Positions 9,210-18,045 of a DNA stretch of 43,006 nucleotides are shown here, piece by piece. Positions within the stretch are counted from its first letter, which is position 1; each line of letters starts with the position of its first letter. The notes beneath the pieces are model-generated. The model saw only the letters and a program-made list of their open reading frames with translations. It was not told the DNA's origin and searched no databases. Origin of the DNA: Goleter apudmare HA4340-LM2 (GTDB lineage: Bacteria > Cyanobacteriota > Cyanobacteriia > Cyanobacteriales > Nostocaceae); contig JAHHHF010000079.1 of assembly GCA_019359495.1 (NCBI GenBank), positions 1 to 43,006 on the forward strand. The letters run 5' to 3'. The translations under genes were made by a program, and so were the position numbers.

Positions 9210-12200
9210 CTACATACCCAAAATTTTCTTAATCTTCAACCATTTTTCTCGGATTTTCCAAAATTTTGATGTTTTCATGGCTTGAATTTCAATTTTAAGT
9301 TTATTGATACTATTTAAGTAAACTTGTTCTTTTCCAGATAGTTGAATATTAACATTATTTCCTTTGTCATGTTTTGGGTCATATTTTAATAATTTTTCCA
9401 TAAGATACTCGTCTTGCTCAAGTTGAAATAATCCGTCAACTGCGGCTTGAGGGAATCGTTGGCGTAAAATAATGGAATGAGTTAACTCATCACAACGTCC
9501 TCTAGAAGTTCCTGGTAAATGCTTTACTTGTAGGTGTCCAAGATAAATATTGGTATAACCTGCTTGTCGAGAACGCAGTAAAAACTCAACGTCATTGAAA
9601 CCATTAAAAAATTCCCTTTCATCTAAGCCGCCAATTTGATGATATGTAGCACGAGCGATGGCTGCACAAGCAAAAGTATTACCATAAGTTTCACGAATTA
9701 CATTCGCATATTTGGTATCTACAGATTCGGCAACAAAGGTAACGTTTTTCGGACTAGCAACTGCTCTAGCCTTAATACCTGCACATAAATATCTACCATC
9801 AGAACTACTAATTTGACAACCAACAGTAGCCAAACCAGGTAATAAAGCCCAGGCTGCCATCTCCTCAAGGGTAAACTCAGAGACTATTTCAGCATCATTA
9901 TTTAAAAATACGATTACCTCACCATCTCCTGCTTTTACACCCAAATTACACTGACGACTATGATTAAAAGGAAAATCGTAATTGATGAGTTTGATCAGAC
10001 TTTGTTTCTGATGGTTGTCGATATGCTTTTTGATTTGCTTAAGACTATTTTCTGTTGATTGATTATTAACTAAAATTACTTCTAACTTTCCGGCAATCTG
10101 CTGATTGAATACGCTATCCAAGCAATTGCAAGTTTCATCAGCTTTATCTCGAAATGGAATAATTACGCTGATACTATGGGCTTGATAATGCGGTTTAAGT
10201 TTATAAGGTAATTGTTCATCTACTTGTAACTCAAAATCAAAATCCTGCTCAATCTGCTGAAATAGTTCCTGGTAAGTATTAACAAATGGCTTAATCAAGT
10301 TCCTGAAATCAGCAGGTTTATTTTCATAACATCGAAGTGTTAAGTACTCTGGATGAGTATGCCATTTGATATGAACTTGATTGGCCAGCCAAATATGAAA
10401 CAAGTGTGCGTCGTTGTGAATAATGTGTTCAAATAAGTTGAAAGGATAAGTAGAGGCAAGAGAGGGTTTCACAGCAAAAGTTGTACTAATATAATTTAAG
10501 TGCCTGATGGTGTGACGCTCCAATTGAGGACGGCGCAAAAATTCTTCTACTTTCCATCCATTTCCTTTGTTAATACTTAATTGTTGTAAATTCCAAACAA
10601 TAATATCTGGATTTTCAGACAATGCAATCAATTTCAATCGAGTGGCTAAAGTGGGAGCAATAATATCTCCTGGACGAGCAAACAGAACAAAATCGCTGAT
10701 TTCGTTGAGTTGTAACTTCTGTATATCTGCTGTGTCTTTGCATATTCTAATTTCACAATCCAGGTCTTGCTCTTCCAACCAAGCATCAAGACATTTTGCA
10801 GAGTTCGATTCTAACGGTATTAATAAACAATGAGTGAGAGGGCAACTTTGTAACTCCCAAGACTTAAGGGTAGTTGCTAATTCTGTGGATGGCTTTCGAT
10901 CAACTAGCACAATTAAAGAAATACTCTTTTGTTTGGCACTAGCATCAATAGCATCTCCGACAAATAAACCTCTCTCTGTTTTTAATCGGTTAAATAAGTG
11001 TTCACTATTCATGCCTCTAAATTTATATTCCAAAGGCAATTCCTCAAGGAATCTTAATGCAACTTCACTTGGGTAAGCAGTTGGATTGTTTGTCACTAAG
11101 GATATTGTTTTTCCTGAAATGTCTGTGGTAATCAAATCAAGGATACGTTTAACTGCATCTCCAGGAATAATATTTCTAGATACAAATAAATTTGCTTGAG
11201 CTATTAATTCTCTGCTACCTTCTGGAGATTGTAACTGTTTTACAAAATTAGCCCAGTCTTCTAAGGTATTAATAATTGGCAGAGGAGCATAATTAACAAT
11301 ATCTAACCCATAACTTACTACGCTGACTGGGCAATCTATGCGTGCGGCATCAAGTGTAACTGTTGAAGGAGTAGTAATTACACCATGAGCATTTTGAATT
11401 AGGACTGGAGCAGTAAAGGGTTCCCATTTGGGATCTTTGGGATCGCCAATAACTATGTTATCTCCACAAGGCAGAGCACCCTTATAATCTTTAGTTAACC
11501 ATTGCCCAGCATGGTGTGGCTTAATTAAGAAAGTAGTATTAGGGAATTGAAGAGCAGTTTGTTCAATATCATTTAAAAAACGCTGTTTATATTCCTCGTT
11601 GTAACGATGCCAATGTAAGTTTTCAAAGATAGCGATTAAGTATTCTCTTGGTTTTGGTATTTCAACTTTAGTACTTGTATTATTTTTAGTAATAACTTCT
11701 TTTAAACAGCCTACCGTTACGCATCGTAATTTTGTATCTGGTGGCACTTGTGGCGGTAATAAACTAGTATCTCCCCAAATCAGGATTTTCTGAGAAGCAA
11801 ACCCTATTTCTTCTGCACTATGCACTGGATCGAAATAAGTTAAACCTATATTTTCAAAACCATGTTGCAATGTATAAGTGTATAATCCTGCTTTATTTGC
11901 CCTTTCAGTCAAAGCATAGGCTGCTTTGTGAGCATCAGCAGTACTTTCAGAAGCTGTAATCAAACCATGAGTACCACGTAAGCTAGGTTCTAATCCTGTT
12001 AAAACACCTAGACGGGAAACACTAAAAAATTTGATATCTAAGGATTTGAGAGTTCGCTCAACCCGTGGCGATTGTTTCAATAACCAATCAAGAACACAAA
12101 CCTTAGCTACGATATCATCTCTATTTTTTATACCTAATAGCAAAGGCAGCATTATATCCAAGTCTTGGATCAAGTGCATAAATACTAGTACTGTTGGTTT

Positions 12201-12230
12201 CTGATTACCAAAACTATGAAATTTAATCAC
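9210..12230 (-). CDS. Large multi-domain glycosyltransferase (GT-B-like domain, degenerate GT2-like domain, GT2 domain)
   Basis: About 1006 residues. Roughly residues 10-370 resemble capsule or CDP-glycerol-type GT-B enzymes (LQHGFENIGLTYF, FLIKPHHAGQW, GVITTPSTVTLDAAR). Roughly 430-560 look like a worn GT2 fold without a clear DxD (SISLIVLVDRKP, FARPGDII). From about 685 there is a full GT2 domain: ISVIIPFRDKAD, LVNNQS, FLNNDAEIV as the DxD equivalent, and GGLDEREFFNGFNDVEF. The tail TSKFWKIREKW is common in cyanobacterial glycosyltransferases. I chose the GTG at 12230 because it forms a 4-base GTGA overlap with the upstream stop. An in-frame ATG at 12269 would overlap that gene by 43 bases. 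Two transferase activities in one chain are likely. Confidence 0.85.
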   Translation of the reverse strand: MIKFHSFGNQKPTVLVFMHLIQDLDIMLPLLLGIKNRDDIVAKVCVLDWLLKQSPRVERTLKSLDIKFFSVSRLGVLTGLEPSLRGTHGLITASESTADAHKAAYALTERANKAGLYTYTLQHGFENIGLTYFDPVHSAEEIGFASQKILIWGDTSLLPPQVPPDTKLRCVTVGCLKEVITKNNTSTKVEIPKPREYLIAIFENLHWHRYNEEYKQRFLNDIEQTALQFPNTTFLIKPHHAGQWLTKDYKGALPCGDNIVIGDPKDPKWEPFTAPVLIQNAHGVITTPSTVTLDAARIDCPVSVVSYGLDIVNYAPLPIINTLEDWANFVKQLQSPEGSRELIAQANLFVSRNIIPGDAVKRILDLITTDISGKTISLVTNNPTAYPSEVALRFLEELPLEYKFRGMNSEHLFNRLKTERGLFVGDAIDASAKQKSISLIVLVDRKPSTELATTLKSWELQSCPLTHCLLIPLESNSAKCLDAWLEEQDLDCEIRICKDTADIQKLQLNEISDFVLFARPGDIIAPTLATRLKLIALSENPDIIVWNLQQLSINKGNGWKVEEFLRRPQLERHTIRHLNYISTTFAVKPSLASTYPFNLFEHIIHNDAHLFHIWLANQVHIKWHTHPEYLTLRCYENKPADFRNLIKPFVNTYQELFQQIEQDFDFELQVDEQLPYKLKPHYQAHSISVIIPFRDKADETCNCLDSVFNQQIAGKLEVILVNNQSTENSLKQIKKHIDNHQKQSLIKLINYDFPFNHSRQCNLGVKAGDGEVIVFLNNDAEIVSEFTLEEMAAWALLPGLATVGCQISSSDGRYLCAGIKARAVASPKNVTFVAESVDTKYANVIRETYGNTFACAAIARATYHQIGGLDEREFFNGFNDVEFLLRSRQAGYTNIYLGHLQVKHLPGTSRGRCDELTHSIILRQRFPQAAVDGLFQLEQDEYLMEKLLKYDPKHDKGNNVNIQLSGKEQVYLNSINKLKIEIQAMKTSKFWKIREKWLKIKKILGM

Positions 12231-13639
12231 ACTGTTTTCCCAATAACTTGATTGATGACATTTGCCCACTGATTAGCGATCGCTTCGCCACTATAATTAC
12301 TTTCAATAATCGATTTTGCTGTTTCTACATGTGTCTGCACCAGCTGGCGATCGCTTAAGTAAGCTCTTAATCCTGATGCCCATTCGTCATAAATTATACA
12401 GTCGTTAAAAATTTCTAATGCTGGTGTTTTTGTAGCTACAACAGGAACACCTAAAGATAAAGATAGAACTGCACGGTTAGCAGACTTGCAAATACTAAAG
12501 GGAGATTTGGAATTAGGAACTATTGTCACATTGCTTTGAGATATATATTCATAGATATTGAATGGGTTCCAACTTATATAATCCGTCTTAAATGGTAATG
12601 GAAATATATGTTGGCAATATTTTTCATAATTATTACTCACAACCAGTAATGTAAAGTTTATTTCATGGCTCAGTTTAATCAGATGCTCGGCTATATCCAA
12701 AATATTCAACATACCAAAATTACCGTAGCTGGCTCCGTGATTACCAAACCAAATTATTCTTTTTGTTTCCCCCCCGATGCTGGCTGCATTTAAGTTTAAA
12801 ATTGGTAACTGTACTAACTGGTCAGTATTTTTATTCAGTTCTTGCTTTTGTTCTGGGGTGCAAACAGCAACTGTCAGAGGGAAAGGTGGATTTGAACCTT
12901 GATTATTTTCTAGATAATTTACGTTTTGATTGCTCAAAACTTTAACTGGGGGTTCAATTCGTAGTAAATATTTAACTATTCGACCAATTCGACCTCTGAG
13001 TTTAGGGATTTTCTTCTTTAATAGACTGATATTAAAATATTTAATTAGTAATTTTTTATGTAACCACGCATAAGATTTTTTTTTGTAAACAAATAATTTA
13101 GATTTAAAAGTGGCTTTAATAATTGTTAATAGCGATATTGGTCTATAAATAGCTAGTTTTATCCAACGTTGCCATTTCACAAAAAAGAATGCTTGCTTGA
13201 CATCTGCTAGGGTTTCATTGCCATCGGGAATTACAAATATGGGAATAGATGCTCCTATTTCTGTTTGTATAAAGCTTTTTAACGTAACGCCAGTTGTCAC
13301 TACCGCTGAAGCCATTTGTGACATTTGTTGAAATATTTGGCTAACAGGAAGATGCTGAGTATTTGGCGATGCGTATTCTTCCAAAAATATATTGTCACAA
13401 ATATCTAAAATTATCGGCATGCCTGCTTTATTTGCTTTTTGTGCCAAATCTAGATCATGGGCAGAAAAGCTTTTTACGAAAATAATAATATCTGATTTAT
13501 TGTGAAATTTTATTTGCTCATTTTTTGCATAAACACAAGAGTTGTAACCAATTAATTCTAAGTATTGCAATGGCAACAAGCATCGATAGCGTACACTGGC
13601 TATGTTTATATTCAAATCATTAGTTTTCCAAATTAGCAT
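12227..13639 (-). CDS. Glycosyltransferase, GT-B fold (GT4-like)
   Basis: A 470-residue protein. The N-terminal half (NINIASVRYRCLLPLQYL, then DIIIFVKSF and PIILDICDN) is the acceptor-side Rossmann domain. The C-terminal half has RIIWFGNHGASYGN, VTIVPNSKSPF and SLGVPVVATKTPALEI, the donor-binding region of GT4-like enzymes. Positively charged residues cluster between about 165 and 230, suggesting a membrane-surface patch. It is the first gene of the glycosyltransferase unit and overlaps the next gene by 4 bases. A good promoter candidate lies just upstream (13658-13686). Confidence 0.82.
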   Translation of the reverse strand: MLIWKTNDLNINIASVRYRCLLPLQYLELIGYNSCVYAKNEQIKFHNKSDIIIFVKSFSAHDLDLAQKANKAGMPIILDICDNIFLEEYASPNTQHLPVSQIFQQMSQMASAVVTTGVTLKSFIQTEIGASIPIFVIPDGNETLADVKQAFFFVKWQRWIKLAIYRPISLLTIIKATFKSKLFVYKKKSYAWLHKKLLIKYFNISLLKKKIPKLRGRIGRIVKYLLRIEPPVKVLSNQNVNYLENNQGSNPPFPLTVAVCTPEQKQELNKNTDQLVQLPILNLNAASIGGETKRIIWFGNHGASYGNFGMLNILDIAEHLIKLSHEINFTLLVVSNNYEKYCQHIFPLPFKTDYISWNPFNIYEYISQSNVTIVPNSKSPFSICKSANRAVLSLSLGVPVVATKTPALEIFNDCIIYDEWASGLRAYLSDRQLVQTHVETAKSIIESNYSGEAIANQWANVINQVIGKTV

Positions 13640-13657
13640 TTTTCTGAGAATGAATTG

Positions 13658-13686
13658 TATATATTTGTTGGCGACAGAGGTAGCAA
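13658..13686 (-). promoter_or_regulatory. Candidate sigma-70-type promoter of the glycosyltransferase unit
   Basis: Read on the minus strand, TTGCTA (13686-13681) and TATATA (13663-13658) are separated by exactly 17 bases. The -10 element ends 18 bases before the ATG at 13639, so the leader would be very short. No Shine-Dalgarno sequence is visible. This is a match by eye and not a scored prediction. Confidence 0.42.
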
Positions 13687-14033
13687 ATTAACGTTACTAC
13701 TTTCTCACAGTAAGCTATCAGGATTGGAAACCTTGTTTATAATTAACAACATTAGGATTGCCTCGGTCTAGGCAAAGTCCACCTCAAACTTCCAGAGTGA
13801 CGTACAAATCCTGGTATTATATGTAGCAATTTTTACTTTTTTCTCACTATCTACACATTCAATTCCTATTTATGAAGCTAATTAGCTATAAAAGTTCCTT
13901 TTGTATCCCTCTATAAATAGAAGATTACATAAAATACCCTGCTAATTAACTTGGTAATTGGACTATGAATAAACTATAAAACAAGTTGATAACTACTCCA
14001 AATCCAACTTGCGTGTTTATGGAATCTGATTAA
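13687..14033. other. Intergenic region, no gene seen
   Basis: AT-rich sequence between the polysaccharide locus and the Uma2 gene. It contains a short hairpin, TTGCCT at 13758-13763 and AGGCAA at 13770-13775, with no T-run after it on either strand. I see no credible reading frame and no RNA gene. It probably holds the end of the Uma2 transcript and upstream control sequence for the glycosyltransferase unit. Confidence 0.5.
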
Positions 14034-14768
14034 TTAACTCAGCCCATCTAGATCAATTCCTTGCGATCGCAAATATTCTGCTAATTTATCAGCCCGTTGG
14101 CGTTCTTGTTCAGCTTTCTCTGCTAACGTCGGTATCCAGCCTGTGGCATTGTACCAACGTAACCATAAGCCTGTAGTTTGCTGATAAGTGCCTTGCCATA
14201 AACCTAATCCCAGTTCCAAATCTTCCAACCAAAAGCGGTTTTCTGCTATGGATATTGGCTCATAATGAGTGCCAGAGACTCGAAAAGGACGTAAATTGTT
14301 TTCATAGCGGTCATAGACTACATAGTAAGGAATCCGCAAAATGCGCTCATAAACTACCCACTTTGTCGGTGGTTGATTAACCTCCCGCAATGTTTTACCC
14401 AAGTCTTCTTGTTCTGTTCCCGGTGAGAGTAACTCAACTACTAGAAATGGATCAACCCCTTCTTGCCACACAACGTAACTTAAGCGTAAGTCTTGCTGCT
14501 CACTAGTAGCAGGTACTCCCAAAACCATATACCAATCAGGGTGCTTGTACCACAAGGGATGACGGGGGTCATAGTAAAGGTTTAAGTCGCTAGCTAATAA
14601 AATTTCTTGAGGTGAATAGTTAGGAGGCCGACAAGTTTCACTGAGTAACTCAGCCTGGATGCGATGAAATTCGTCTGGCAATCCTGATTCCCCAATTAAT
14701 TCACTGGGTAAATCATACATCGTCGGCATGGTTTCTTGTGGCGGACGCGGTGGAATTGGTTGATACAT
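14034..14768 (-). CDS. Uma2 family (DUF820) putative PD-(D/E)XK endonuclease
   Basis: A 244-residue Uma2-family protein, a group greatly expanded in cyanobacteria whose biological role is unknown. The restriction-endonuclease-like core shows as HPDWYMVLGV and LVVELLSPGTEQEDLG, carrying the D and E of the presumed metal site, followed by WVVYERILRIPYYVVYD, the conserved tail of the fold. After about residue 205 comes the usual C-terminal helix, EKAEQERQRADKLAEYLRSQ, followed by GIDLDGLS. It stands alone on the minus strand. It differs more from the other two Uma2 genes here than they do from each other, lacking their FRGPDFF core motif. Confidence 0.85.
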   Translation of the reverse strand: MYQPIPPRPPQETMPTMYDLPSELIGESGLPDEFHRIQAELLSETCRPPNYSPQEILLASDLNLYYDPRHPLWYKHPDWYMVLGVPATSEQQDLRLSYVVWQEGVDPFLVVELLSPGTEQEDLGKTLREVNQPPTKWVVYERILRIPYYVVYDRYENNLRPFRVSGTHYEPISIAENRFWLEDLELGLGLWQGTYQQTTGLWLRWYNATGWIPTLAEKAEQERQRADKLAEYLRSQGIDLDGLS

Positions 14769-15056
14769 GGGTTTGTGGAATGGGGAACAGGCTGAGAATT
14801 CGCTATTGATAGATTATTAAGCATCCCAAATTATTTAGATCAATTGCTAGCGATCGCAGCGATTAGCAATACACTGGCATAGGCTCAGAAGCCTGCCGTT
14901 GTGCCTCAACCAGCATAAGTATGCACTTGATTGGTTGATTTAATTTTAATCTGTTTGTCATTTCTCAAGAGTTCAGTTATTAGTCCATTGTCCATTCCTC
15001 GTGTATCCAGATTCGGCTAAACTGAGACTTGGTTTATTGCATTGTTTTAGGTAGGC

Positions 15057-15248
15057 ATGGAAATCGGACAGCAAGTTAAAGTATTTCGTTTACGCGATCG
15101 CGTCTCTCCCTCAATTGTAAAAAAACTGGGGCAAGTTGGTATCATCGAAGGCTACAAAGTCACTGATGGTGCTGGTATTGGTGTAGTGGTGAAATTTGAA
15201 GATAATTTTTCCACTTGGTTTTTTGAAGATGAAATTAAGCCTGTGTAG
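15057..15248 (+). CDS. DUF2862 small cyanobacterial protein
   Basis: A 63-residue protein, MEIGQQVKVFRLRDRVSP at its start and WFFEDEIKPV at its end, matching the DUF2862 family of cyanobacteria. The pattern of short strands with VGIIEGYKV and GVVVKFEDN suggests a small SH3-like beta-barrel. There is no membrane helix or cysteine, so it is likely soluble. It reads in the same direction as the Get3-like gene that starts 117 bases later. Function is unknown. Confidence 0.8.
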   Translation: MEIGQQVKVFRLRDRVSPSIVKKLGQVGIIEGYKVTDGAGIGVVVKFEDNFSTWFFEDEIKPV

Positions 15249-15365
15249 TAGTGGAAAATCCAGATTGGAGGTTGACTCCAATCTGAAACTCAAAGCAGAA
15301 GCTGAGAGTATTTGCTGAGTGCTAAGTTGGAGTGGAAAACATCGGCGGTAATTGGAAATCAAGTA

Positions 15366-16472
15366 ATGGCCCTGATATTGACATTTTTGGGCAAAAGCGG
15401 CACTGCTCGTAGCAAAATTGTAATCGCCGCAGCCAAGTTATTGGCAAGCCAAGGCCAGCGTGTACTCCTAGCAGGACTTGCAGAACCAGCATTACCCATC
15501 CTGTTGGATACTATCCTGACCTCAGACCCCCAGGAAATTGCTTCTAATTTGCAGGCTGTACAGTTCCAAGCATCTGTACTCCTAGAACGGAATTGGGAGG
15601 AAGTGAAAAAACTGGAGGCGCAATACCTCCGGACACCCATCATCAAAGAGGTTTATGGTCAAGAACTGGTAGCATTACCAGGAATGGACAGCGCTCTGGC
15701 TCTGAATGCTATTCGTGAATATGATGCCAGTGGTAAATATGATGTGATCGTCTACGATGGCACAGGTGACGCTACCACTCTGCGGATGTTGGCAATGCCA
15801 GAGTCTTTAAGTTGGTATGTCCGGCGATTTCGGCAATTATTTGTTAACTCTGACTTGGGGAAAGCGATCGCAGAATCGCCCTTAATTCAACCATTGATTG
15901 GCAGCTTTTTCAATGTCAATTGGACAGCAGATAATTTTTCCTTACCCACAAATCAAGTCAATAATTTCTTAGAAAAGGGTAAAGCGGCTCTTGCTGACCC
16001 CAAGCGTGTCGCCGCCTTCTTGGTAACCACACCAGAACCTATTGAGGTAGCAAGTACTCGTTATTTGTGGGGTAGCGCGCAACAAGTTGGGATTACTGTT
16101 GGTGGTGTAATTCTCGTATCTCCCCAGGCAAACGTCAACCTCACAGAAGAATTTACACCTTTACCTGTAAGTGTCATTCCCGACGCCCCAACAGGTGAAT
16201 GGCAACCTCTAATAGATGCCCTACCTAACTTTGCCCAGCAAGCTATACAAGCGCCGAAACCAATTGAAATTGATATCCATAACCGCCAGGTAAGGTTATT
16301 TTTGCCAGGATTTGACAAAAAGCAAGTCAAACTTACCCAGTACGGGCCAGAGGCAGAAGTAACTGTAGAAGCAGGCGACCAGCGTCGTAATATCTTCCTA
16401 CCCCCAGCTTTGAGTGGTAGACCAATTACGGGGGCGAAGTTTCAGAATAATTATTTGATAATTTCATTTTAG
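15366..16472 (+). CDS. Get3/ArsA-like ATPase with C-terminal HSP20-like domain and eroded P-loop
   Basis: 368 residues from the ATG at 15366; a frame extension upstream to 15312 lacks family similarity. MALILTFLGKSGTARSK puts a deviant Walker A at residues 9-17. Canonical Get3/ArsA has GKGGVGKT, so the first Lys (the dimer-signature Lys) is kept but the second is Arg. YDVIVYDGTGDATTLRML corresponds to the Get3 switch II region (DxAPTGHTLR). From about residue 300, HNRQVRLFLPGFDKKQVKL and following strands match the ArsA HSP20-like domain found in plant and cyanobacterial homologues. Get3 delivers tail-anchored proteins to membranes, ArsA drives arsenite export; no arsenic genes are near. It lies 104 bases before chlG. 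Confidence 0.85.
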   Translation: MALILTFLGKSGTARSKIVIAAAKLLASQGQRVLLAGLAEPALPILLDTILTSDPQEIASNLQAVQFQASVLLERNWEEVKKLEAQYLRTPIIKEVYGQELVALPGMDSALALNAIREYDASGKYDVIVYDGTGDATTLRMLAMPESLSWYVRRFRQLFVNSDLGKAIAESPLIQPLIGSFFNVNWTADNFSLPTNQVNNFLEKGKAALADPKRVAAFLVTTPEPIEVASTRYLWGSAQQVGITVGGVILVSPQANVNLTEEFTPLPVSVIPDAPTGEWQPLIDALPNFAQQAIQAPKPIEIDIHNRQVRLFLPGFDKKQVKLTQYGPEAEVTVEAGDQRRNIFLPPALSGRPITGAKFQNNYLIISF

Positions 16473-16539
16473 GGAACAGGCAAGAGGGAATAGGCAATAA
16501 TTATTGCTCTCCCTCATCAGTTTTTTGCTGTATCTCTAA

Positions 16540-16574
16540 ATTACGAATTACGAACTACGAATTACGAATTAGCA
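16540..16574 (+). repeat. Heptameric short tandem repeat in the chlG leader
   Basis: Five consecutive 7-base units, ATTACGA, ATTACGA, ACTACGA, ATTACGA and the variant ATTAGCA, end 2 bases before the chlG start codon. Such short tandem heptamers are common in heterocystous cyanobacteria. The array occupies the place where a Shine-Dalgarno sequence would normally be. Confidence 0.85.
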
Positions 16575-16576
16575 TC

Positions 16577-17623
16577 ATGTCCGACTCAACTCCCATTAAC
16601 CCGAATTCTAACCAGGCTGAAGCACCAGATGCTGTAGCAATTAATGCCAGCGAAGAAGCCATAGCAGTTAGCGATCGCACTGCAAAAACCAGGCAAATGT
16701 TGGGGATGAAAGGTGCTGCACCAGGAGAAACTTCTATCTGGAAAATCCGCCTCCAACTGATGAAGCCCATCACCTGGATACCTCTGATTTGGGGTGTTGT
16801 CTGTGGTGCAGCTTCTTCTGGTAACTATACCTGGAGTCTAGAAAATGTGCTCAAGGCAGCAGCTTGTATGTTGTTGTCTGGCCCTCTGCTTGCTGGTTAT
16901 ACCCAAACCCTCAATGATTTTTACGACCGCGAAATTGATGCCATCAATGAACCCTACCGTCCCATTCCCTCCGGGGCAATTTCAGAACGCCAAGTAACTA
17001 CGCAGATTTTTGTATTGTTTATAGCTGGTATTGCGGTGGCATTCGCTTTGGATGTCTGGGCTGGTCATGATTTCCCTAATGTTACAGCCCTCGCCATCTT
17101 TGGCTCTTTTATTGCCTACATCTATTCTGCGCCTCCCCTAAAACTGAAGCAAAATGGTTGGTTAGGCAATTATGCTTTAGGCGCAAGCTACATCGCCTTA
17201 CCTTGGTGGGCGGGTCATGCTTTGTTTGGCGAACTCAACTGGAAAATTGTCGTTCTCACCTTGATTTATAGTTTGGCAGGATTGGGGATTGCGATCGTCA
17301 ATGACTTTAAGAGTGTTGAAGGCGATCGCCAACTCGGATTACAATCTCTACCTGTAATGTTTGGTGTCACTACTGCGGCCTGGATTTGCGTAGTGATGAT
17401 TGATGTCTTCCAAGGATTAATAGCTGCTTATCTTGTCACTATCCATGAGAATTTATATGCAGCAATTCTCGTACTGTTAATCCTGCCACAAATCACCTTC
17501 CAGGATATGTATTTCTTACGTGACCCCTTGAAGAATGACGTAAAATATCAAGCCAGCGCCCAACCGTTCCTGGTTTTGGGAATGCTAGTGACCGGTTTAG
17601 CCCTAGGTCATGCTGGCATTTAA
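16577..17623 (+). CDS. chlG: Chlorophyll a synthase (chlorophyll synthetase)
   Basis: 348 residues, a polytopic UbiA-superfamily prenyltransferase that joins geranylgeranyl or phytyl diphosphate to chlorophyllide in the thylakoid or plasma membrane, the last step of chlorophyll a synthesis. The two Asp-rich substrate motifs are present: NDFYDREID at about residue 113 and NDFKSVEGD at about 242. PITWIPLIWGVVCGA starts the first of about nine membrane helices. The hydrophilic N-terminal 50 residues are normal for cyanobacterial ChlG. It follows the Get3-like gene on the same strand. Confidence 0.96.
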   Translation: MSDSTPINPNSNQAEAPDAVAINASEEAIAVSDRTAKTRQMLGMKGAAPGETSIWKIRLQLMKPITWIPLIWGVVCGAASSGNYTWSLENVLKAAACMLLSGPLLAGYTQTLNDFYDREIDAINEPYRPIPSGAISERQVTTQIFVLFIAGIAVAFALDVWAGHDFPNVTALAIFGSFIAYIYSAPPLKLKQNGWLGNYALGASYIALPWWAGHALFGELNWKIVVLTLIYSLAGLGIAIVNDFKSVEGDRQLGLQSLPVMFGVTTAAWICVVMIDVFQGLIAAYLVTIHENLYAAILVLLILPQITFQDMYFLRDPLKNDVKYQASAQPFLVLGMLVTGLALGHAGI

Positions 17624-17643
17624 TTTATACTTCTTTAGTCAGA

Positions 17644-17690
17644 AGTTAGCAGTTAGGAGTTAGGAGTTAATATACTCCTAACTCTTAATT
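17644..17690 (+). terminator. Heptamer repeat forming a terminator-like hairpin after chlG
   Basis: AGTTAGC, AGTTAGG, AGTTAGG (17644-17664) form a heptameric tandem repeat. AGTTAGGAG at 17658-17666 pairs perfectly with CTCCTAACT at 17675-17683 across an 8-base loop and is followed by a T-rich stretch (CTTAATTTTTG). This looks like an intrinsic terminator built from a tandem repeat, about 35 bases after the chlG stop. Confidence 0.55.
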
Positions 17691-17715
17691 TTTGACTGTT
17701 GTCAGGAACATATTT

Positions 17716-18003
17716 ATGTTGCGACTCATAGCCTCTGTGATTCAGGCAATTCAACCGCTTTTAGTCCCGATTTGCTTTGTTGGTGCTTGGACTCTAGTTA
17801 TTCTCGTTGTTTGGAGTCTTTGGGCGACGGCGCGTGATAGTGTCGCCACAGCCAAGCAAATGCATCAAATCCCTTGTCCAGGCTGCCAATTTTTTACCGA
17901 CGATTACCGTCTCAAATGCACTGTACACCCCTCAATTGCTAATACAGAAGAGGCAATTAGTTGTAGTGATTTTCAAGCCAAAACTAACCCATATCTTTAC
18001 TAG
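17716..18003 (+). CDS. Small membrane protein with conserved Cys motif
   Basis: 95 residues from the ATG at 17716; a TTG 24 bases upstream in frame is a less likely start. One membrane helix is clear (about residues 10-36). The soluble tail has CPGCQFF, then LKCTVHPS and ISCSDF, an ordered C-x2-C ... C-x2-HP ... C pattern that could bind zinc or an iron-sulfur centre. I recognise this as a cyanobacterial pattern but cannot name a function. It lies downstream of chlG on the same strand, behind a terminator-like hairpin, so co-transcription is uncertain. Confidence 0.72.
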   Translation: MLRLIASVIQAIQPLLVPICFVGAWTLVILVVWSLWATARDSVATAKQMHQIPCPGCQFFTDDYRLKCTVHPSIANTEEAISCSDFQAKTNPYLY

Positions 18004-18045
18004 AGATATCATGATATTTCAAATAAATTCCTCAATCTCCCACAG

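Noticed and set aside
10567-11076. Plus-strand frames inside the large glycosyltransferase gene
   Set aside because: They lie opposite a continuous, conserved coding region and have no start signals.
15366-16472. Arsenite-pump ATPase assignment for the Get3-like protein
   Set aside because: There is no arsenic gene nearby, the P-loop is altered, and the HSP20-like tail fits the Get3-like group better.
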